From Nonomuraea muscovyensis (GTDB taxonomy: Bacteria > Actinomycetota > Actinomycetes > Streptosporangiales > Streptosporangiaceae): a stretch of DNA of 64,000 bases. The first letter of the stretch is position 1; every line of letters starts with the position of its first letter. Of the stretch, positions 60,821-64,000 are shown piece after piece. The translations under genes were made by a program, and so were the position numbers. The stretch spans positions 868,001-932,000 of the forward strand of contig NZ_JACHJB010000002.1 of NCBI RefSeq assembly GCF_014207745.1, given 5' to 3'. Under the pieces are notes generated by a model. That model saw only the letters and a program-made list of their open reading frames with translations, searched no databases and was not told the origin of the DNA.

Positions 60821-61234
60821 ATGAAAGCGCACGTCAGCTCGATCCTCCTCGGCGTCCGGGACCTGGACCGGGCCAAGCAGTTCTACACGGAGGGGCTCGG
60901 CTGGAAGGTCAAGGACGACTACGGCATCTCGGTCTTCTTCGAATCGGACGCAGGCTCGCTCGTCGGTTTCTACGGCCGCGACGGCCTGGCCGACCAGGTG
61001 GGCACGAGCCCGGAAGGCAGCGGTTTCAGCGGGCTGGTCCTCACCTACGTCGTCCGTAGTGAGGCGCGGGTCGACGAGATCATCGAGGAGGCCGGGAAGG
61101 CCGGCGCCACGATCCTCAAGCCCGCCGGCCCCCTGCCGTGGGGCGGGTACGGCGGCTCGTTCGCGGACCCGGACGGCTACATCTGGAGTCTCGGCTACAG
61201 CGCCCAGGGAACGGACCAGCCCTACGCGGAGTAG
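60821..61234 (+). CDS. VOC family protein
   Basis: A 137-residue glyoxalase-fold protein (SSILLGVRDLDRAKQFYTEGLGWKVKDDY; GGYGGSFADPDGYIWSLGY). It diverges from the sigma factor and is a close paralogue of the next gene, with which it shares the LGV.DL.RAK.FY.EGLG and WGGY.G.F.DPDGY.W motifs. Possible roles are lyase, dioxygenase or drug binding; none can be chosen. Confidence 0.9.
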   Translation: MKAHVSSILLGVRDLDRAKQFYTEGLGWKVKDDYGISVFFESDAGSLVGFYGRDGLADQVGTSPEGSGFSGLVLTYVVRSEARVDEIIEEAGKAGATILKPAGPLPWGGYGGSFADPDGYIWSLGYSAQGTDQPYAE

Positions 61235-61264
61235 CCGCCGAGGAGAGGCTCTGGCGAGTGTGGG

Positions 61265-61340
61265 TGACGACCCACGCCGATGTGACATCCGGGCCCGGCC
61301 CGGATGTCCGGCCTGCCGGCTCAGGCAGCACATACACCGA
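61265..61340. repeat. Second copy of the palindromic promoter region
   Basis: 61268-61337 repeats 60728-60797 with few changes (CCCACGCCGATGTGACATCC, then CCTGCCGG.TCAGGCAGC). The palindrome here has 11-bp arms (61284-61308); its right outer bases are changed to CCGG. Together with the paralogous VOC genes this shows a tandem duplication of promoter plus gene. Confidence 0.8.
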
Positions 61341-61358
61341 AATCACCAGGAGAGAACC

Positions 61359-61754
61359 GTGTCACTGCAGGTGAGCGCCATCATGCTCGGCGTCAAGGAC
61401 CTGGCCCGCGCCAAGAAGTTCTATGGCGAAGGCCTGGGCTGCAAGATCGACAAGGACACCCGCAATTTCGTCTCCTTCAGCCTGGGCGAGGGATCCCCGC
61501 GGCTGGCTCTCTACGAATGGGAGGCGGCGGCACAGGACGCCGGCGTCTCCGCTGAGGAATCCGGATTCCGCGGCGCCTCGTTCCACTTCAACCCCGACTC
61601 CAGGGAAGTGGTGGATGAGATGATGCGCAACGCGGTGGCTGCCGGCGGCAGCGTGGTCAAGGAGGCGGCCCCCGCCCAGTGGGGCGGGTACTTCGGCTAC
61701 TTCAGCGACCCGGACGGCTATCTGTGGAAGGTCACCACCTACGCCGCCTCCTGA
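61359..61754 (+). CDS. VOC family protein, duplicate of the previous
   Basis: A 131-residue glyoxalase-fold protein (SAIMLGVKDLARAKKFYGEGLG; QWGGYFGYFSDPDGYLWKV). The GTG start has AGGAGAG in front. It has its own copy of the palindromic upstream region, so it is probably transcribed separately from its paralogue and controlled in the same way. Confidence 0.9.
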   Translation: MSLQVSAIMLGVKDLARAKKFYGEGLGCKIDKDTRNFVSFSLGEGSPRLALYEWEAAAQDAGVSAEESGFRGASFHFNPDSREVVDEMMRNAVAAGGSVVKEAAPAQWGGYFGYFSDPDGYLWKVTTYAAS

Positions 61755-61902
61755 CCCACTGGGTCCCCGGACACGCCACACCGGCGAGGCCGGGGACCAG
61801 CCCGGGCACGGCGATAGCCTCGGTTAGTGAACGTGGGACCGGTATTCGGCGGCAGGGCTGGCTGGATCCGCAGTTGAGCCGGCATGACAGCGGGAGCAGA
61901 TC

Positions 61903-62406
61903 ATGAAGTTTCGAGCCTACGTCGAGCCTGCGGAGCCCATGATGGGGCTGGAAGTTCCCGAAGAGGTCGTGGAGGCGCTCGGTGGAGGCAGGCGGCCGAG
62001 GGTGACCATCACGATCAACGGGCATTCGTGGAAGAGCAGGGTCGCCATCATGCGCGGCCGCTACCTGCTCGGCCTGAGCAACGCCAACCGGCAAGCCGCC
62101 GGTGTCGTGACCGGCGACGAGGTCGAGGTCGAGCTGGAAATCGATGCCGAGCCTCCTGTCGTGGTCGAGCCCGCGGACTTCGCCCGCGCCCTGGACGCCG
62201 ACCCGGTCGCCCGCGCCGCCTACGACCGCCTGGCCTACAGCCGCAAGCGCGAGCACGTGATCGCCGTCGAAAGCGCGAAGAAGCCCGAGACGCGCATACG
62301 GCGGATCGAGAAGGCCTTGGCAACGCTGCGGGACCGGGAGCCGGCAAGGGGCTCCGCCACCCGCGCCGAACCAGAGGTCAGGCCCGCTCAAGGCTCTTCA
62401 GGATGA
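61903..62406 (+). CDS. DUF1905 / YdeI-like protein
   Basis: A 167-residue protein: DUF1905 beta-barrel domain at residues ~2-85 (FRAYVEPAEPMMGLEVPEEVVEALGGGRRPRVTITING, GDEVEVELEID) and a YdeI/OmpD-associated helical part (ARALDADPVARAAYDRLAYSRKREHV, RRIEKALATL). YdeI-like proteins have been linked to peptide resistance in other bacteria, but the biochemical role is unknown. Confidence 0.84.
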   Translation: MKFRAYVEPAEPMMGLEVPEEVVEALGGGRRPRVTITINGHSWKSRVAIMRGRYLLGLSNANRQAAGVVTGDEVEVELEIDAEPPVVVEPADFARALDADPVARAAYDRLAYSRKREHVIAVESAKKPETRIRRIEKALATLRDREPARGSATRAEPEVRPAQGSSG

Positions 62407-62549
62407 ACCCGAGGGTCTTCAGCCACGCAACTGCTCACCACCGCCAGCGACAACCCTGACCGGCTGCGCTCCGAAGCCGCCCTGGCGACTGCGGCGCCAG
62501 CCACGCCCGGCCGCGTTCGCCATGGTGCTTCCGAGACTACGAAGCGGCG

Positions 62550-62866
62550 GCTGCGACTCTGGCTCGACGAACGCCCCAACTGGCCCCACCCCTGTTCCTC
62601 AACGCCAAGGGCGGAAGGCTGACCACCCGCGCCGCCGGCGGCATCATCGCCACGATCGCCCAGACGGCCGGGCTGGGCGACCTCACCACCGCGCACGTTT
62701 TGCGCCACACGCTCGCCACCACGCTGGTCCGCGGCAAGACCGACCTGGTCCTGGTCGCCGAGATCCTCGGCCACGCCCGCCTGGAAACCACCCGCCGCTA
62801 CAGCCTGCCCTCCGACAAGGACAAGGAAGAGGTCCTCAACCTGATCACGATCGACCGCTCATCGCG
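62550..62866 (+). pseudogene. Tyrosine recombinase, C-terminal remnant
   Basis: Plus-strand pieces: PPLFLNAKGGRLTTRAAGGI (~62585-62645), then TTAHVLRHTLATTLVRGKTDLVLVAEILGHARLETTRRYSLP, containing HxLRHT, LGH and the catalytic Tyr in TTRRYS. The upstream arginine box and N-terminal domain are missing and a frameshift lies between pieces. Confidence 0.78.
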
Positions 62867-62993
62867 GTTCTACCGCGAAACCGCACTCAAGATCGACTCA
62901 TGGCCGGCTTTCCCCGGATCTCGGGACAGGCGGGACCGCAAGCTGCGAGTACCTCGCGCTGCGCCAGCGACTGCCCGGCGAAGGGTGAGCCGC

Positions 62994-63437
62994 TTATCGC
63001 TCGGCGGGGTGGATGTCGTACGGCTCGGAGTCGTAGACGTAGTAGACGCAGTCGGCTCCAGGGGCGCACCGGCCCGAGTGCACCGCCTTGGACGGGTAGT
63101 ACAGGAAGTCGCCCGCGCCCACCCTGTAGGTCTTGTGGCCCTTGACGTTCCACAGCATCGTGCCGGAGACGCCGACGACGTGTTCGGGGCTGGTGTGCCA
63201 GTGCGGGGCGAACGGCGTACCGGCCTTGAGCGTGAACATCGCCTCCGAAGGGCCGGTCCTCGGGTTGCCCTTCAGTTGCACGAACGTGCAGCCGGGGAGT
63301 CCTTCGCAGGGTGTGCCACGCTTGCCCGCGTGCTTGAAGACGACCCGGTCCTGGGCCGACGCAGGGTCCGATACTGCCGCCGCAGGTCCCGCCGTCATGA
63401 CGGCGAGCGCCGCGGCCGCGATGGCCATCCGAAACAT
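62994..63437 (-). CDS. Exported cupin-domain protein
   Basis: A 147-residue protein with a signal peptide (residues 1-21, cleavage after GPAAA) and a cupin fold: APHWHTSPEHVVGVSGTML carries the first His/His/Glu-type metal motif and FLYYPSKAVHSG the second. Two Cys pairs (CEGLPGC, CAPGADC) may form disulfides outside the cell. Enzymatic or binding role unknown. Palindromic sites upstream (63453-63500) suggest repression by a regulator not in the window. Confidence 0.86.
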   Translation of the reverse strand: MFRMAIAAAALAVMTAGPAAAVSDPASAQDRVVFKHAGKRGTPCEGLPGCTFVQLKGNPRTGPSEAMFTLKAGTPFAPHWHTSPEHVVGVSGTMLWNVKGHKTYRVGAGDFLYYPSKAVHSGRCAPGADCVYYVYDSEPYDIHPAER

Positions 63438-63452
63438 ACTCGCTCCTAACTG

Positions 63453-63500
63453 GACTATGGTCCGCTTGTTGGCGTACTCAAACTAACGGACCGCGGTCCG
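63453..63500. promoter_or_regulatory. Operator-like sites upstream of the cupin gene
   Basis: CGGACCGCGGTCCG at 63487-63500 is a perfect 14-bp palindrome; GGACTATGGTCC at 63454-63465 is a related looser copy. Both share GGAC...GGTCC, spaced about 33 bp apart, in the AT-richest part of the region. Confidence 0.6.
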
Positions 63501-63661
63501 GATAGTCAACCCGCCCTGCACCGCGCCGTCGCTATCGCCCTCGGCATTGAATACGCGAGGTCGCCGGGACCCGCGCCGCCCGCCGTGACAGGTGTCCATC
63601 GGCGCGTAGGCGGGGACTTTCGACCGCAGGCGCGCGTGCGGGATGATGATGCGCTGGAGCT

Positions 63662-64000
63662 ATGGCTACCCATCCCGTACGAGTCGAGGCCCGGCTCGAG
63701 GAACCGCTGAACCGGGGCCTCTGGATCGTCAAATGGTTCCTGGCGATCCCCCACTACATCGTGCTCGGCTTCCTGTGGATCGCCTTCGGCGTCCTCACCG
63801 TCATCGCGTTCTTCGCGATCCTGTTCACCGGCCACTACCCTCGCGTGCTGTTCGACTTCAATCTCGGCGTGCTGCGCTGGACCTGGCGGGTGGCCTACTA
63901 CACCTACGGCGCCCTGGGGACCGACCGCTATCCGCCCTTCACCCTCGGCCCGGCGCCGGACTACCCGGCCACGCTGGAGATCGACTACCCCGAACGGCTC
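63662..64000 (+). CDS. DUF4389 membrane protein, partial
   Basis: 113 residues are seen before the right edge. The start HPVRVEARLEEPLNRGLWIVKWFLAIPHYIVLGFLWIAF, with one strong hydrophobic helix pair and the segment ALGTDRYPPFTLGPAPDYPATLEIDYPERL, is typical of DUF4389, a family of unknown function in actinobacteria. GGAG precedes the ATG. The gene continues beyond the window. Confidence 0.85.
   Translation, partial: MATHPVRVEARLEEPLNRGLWIVKWFLAIPHYIVLGFLWIAFGVLTVIAFFAILFTGHYPRVLFDFNLGVLRWTWRVAYYTYGALGTDRYPPFTLGPAPDYPATLEIDYPERL

Noticed and set aside
61281..61309. Second palindrome copy as another minus-strand ECF41 promoter
   Set aside because: TGTCACA is present on the minus strand but the -10 position reads CCCA, and no gene starts there on that strand.

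Overview
The window is about 70% G+C with dense, strongly biased third-position GC coding. Its families are typical of actinomycetes: an actinobacterial lasso peptide operon, SARP/AfsR regulators, many TetR regulators, ECF sigma factors with a SnoaL-like tail, and S-adenosylmethionine methyltransferases of the mycobacterial type. I infer a filamentous actinomycete, probably of the Streptosporangiales or a relative; the genus cannot be fixed from this sequence. Most of the window is accessory DNA: short operons, each with its own regulator, separated by insertion sequences, decayed Tn3-type and integrase fragments and broken genes.

Layout. 1-2050: 5' end of a lasso peptide cluster on the minus strand (precursor, then macrolactam synthetase running off the left edge), split by an IS982-type element. 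2.5-4.1 kb: DUF998 membrane protein and NmrA-like reductase. 4.5-11.6 kb: LysR regulator, beta-lactamase-fold serine hydrolase, D-aminoacylase-type amidohydrolase and polar amino acid ABC transporter, divergent from a diaminopimelate decarboxylase-like enzyme; together they look like a D-amino acid or cell-wall peptide salvage unit. 11.6-13.0 kb: alpha/beta hydrolase with a GbsR/MarR regulator. 13.0-16.4 kb: graveyard of Tn3, FtsX, integrase and sigma-factor remnants around one unknown gene. 16.4-23.1 kb: NADH dehydrogenase-like and SDR oxidoreductases under ECF41-type promoters whose sigma genes have decayed, a TetR/DoxX pair and an FAD-linked oxidase. 23.2-33.0 kb: AfsR-type regulator, a large membrane-anchored STAND-type NTPase, DUF998 protein and a decayed second AfsR gene. 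33.0-34.6 kb: truncated resolvase with a res-like site interrupted by an IS630 element. 34.9-38.6 kb: TetR regulator with four operator-like sites controlling DoxX, FAD monooxygenase and methyltransferase genes. 38.9-44.8 kb: secreted calcium-binding-repeat-like protein, LysR/MFS pair and hydrolase/TetR pair. 44.9-46.9 kb: inverted IS5-family remnants around a membrane protein. 47.0-49.0 kb: three CBS-domain genes in tandem. 49.9-52.0 kb: arginase-family gene cleanly interrupted by an IS630 element. 52.3-53.5 kb: histidine kinase fragment and intact tyrosine recombinase. 53.7-58.1 kb: TetR-controlled catabolic operon (tautomerase, two zinc alcohol dehydrogenases, thioesterase, tautomerase-like). 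58.2-62.9 kb: Tn3 remnant, ECF sigma factor with three VOC/glyoxalase genes, DUF1905-type protein and integrase fragment. 63.0-64.0 kb: exported cupin and a DUF4389 membrane protein cut by the right edge.

The strongest points for follow-up are the lasso precursor, whose core I predict as GYGMLNMDHAYYFKLW with a Gly1-Asp8 ring and whose operon is interrupted by an IS; the ECF41-type promoters (TGTCACA-N16-CGTC) that outlived their sigma genes; and the membrane-anchored NTPase with a C-terminal cysteine cluster.
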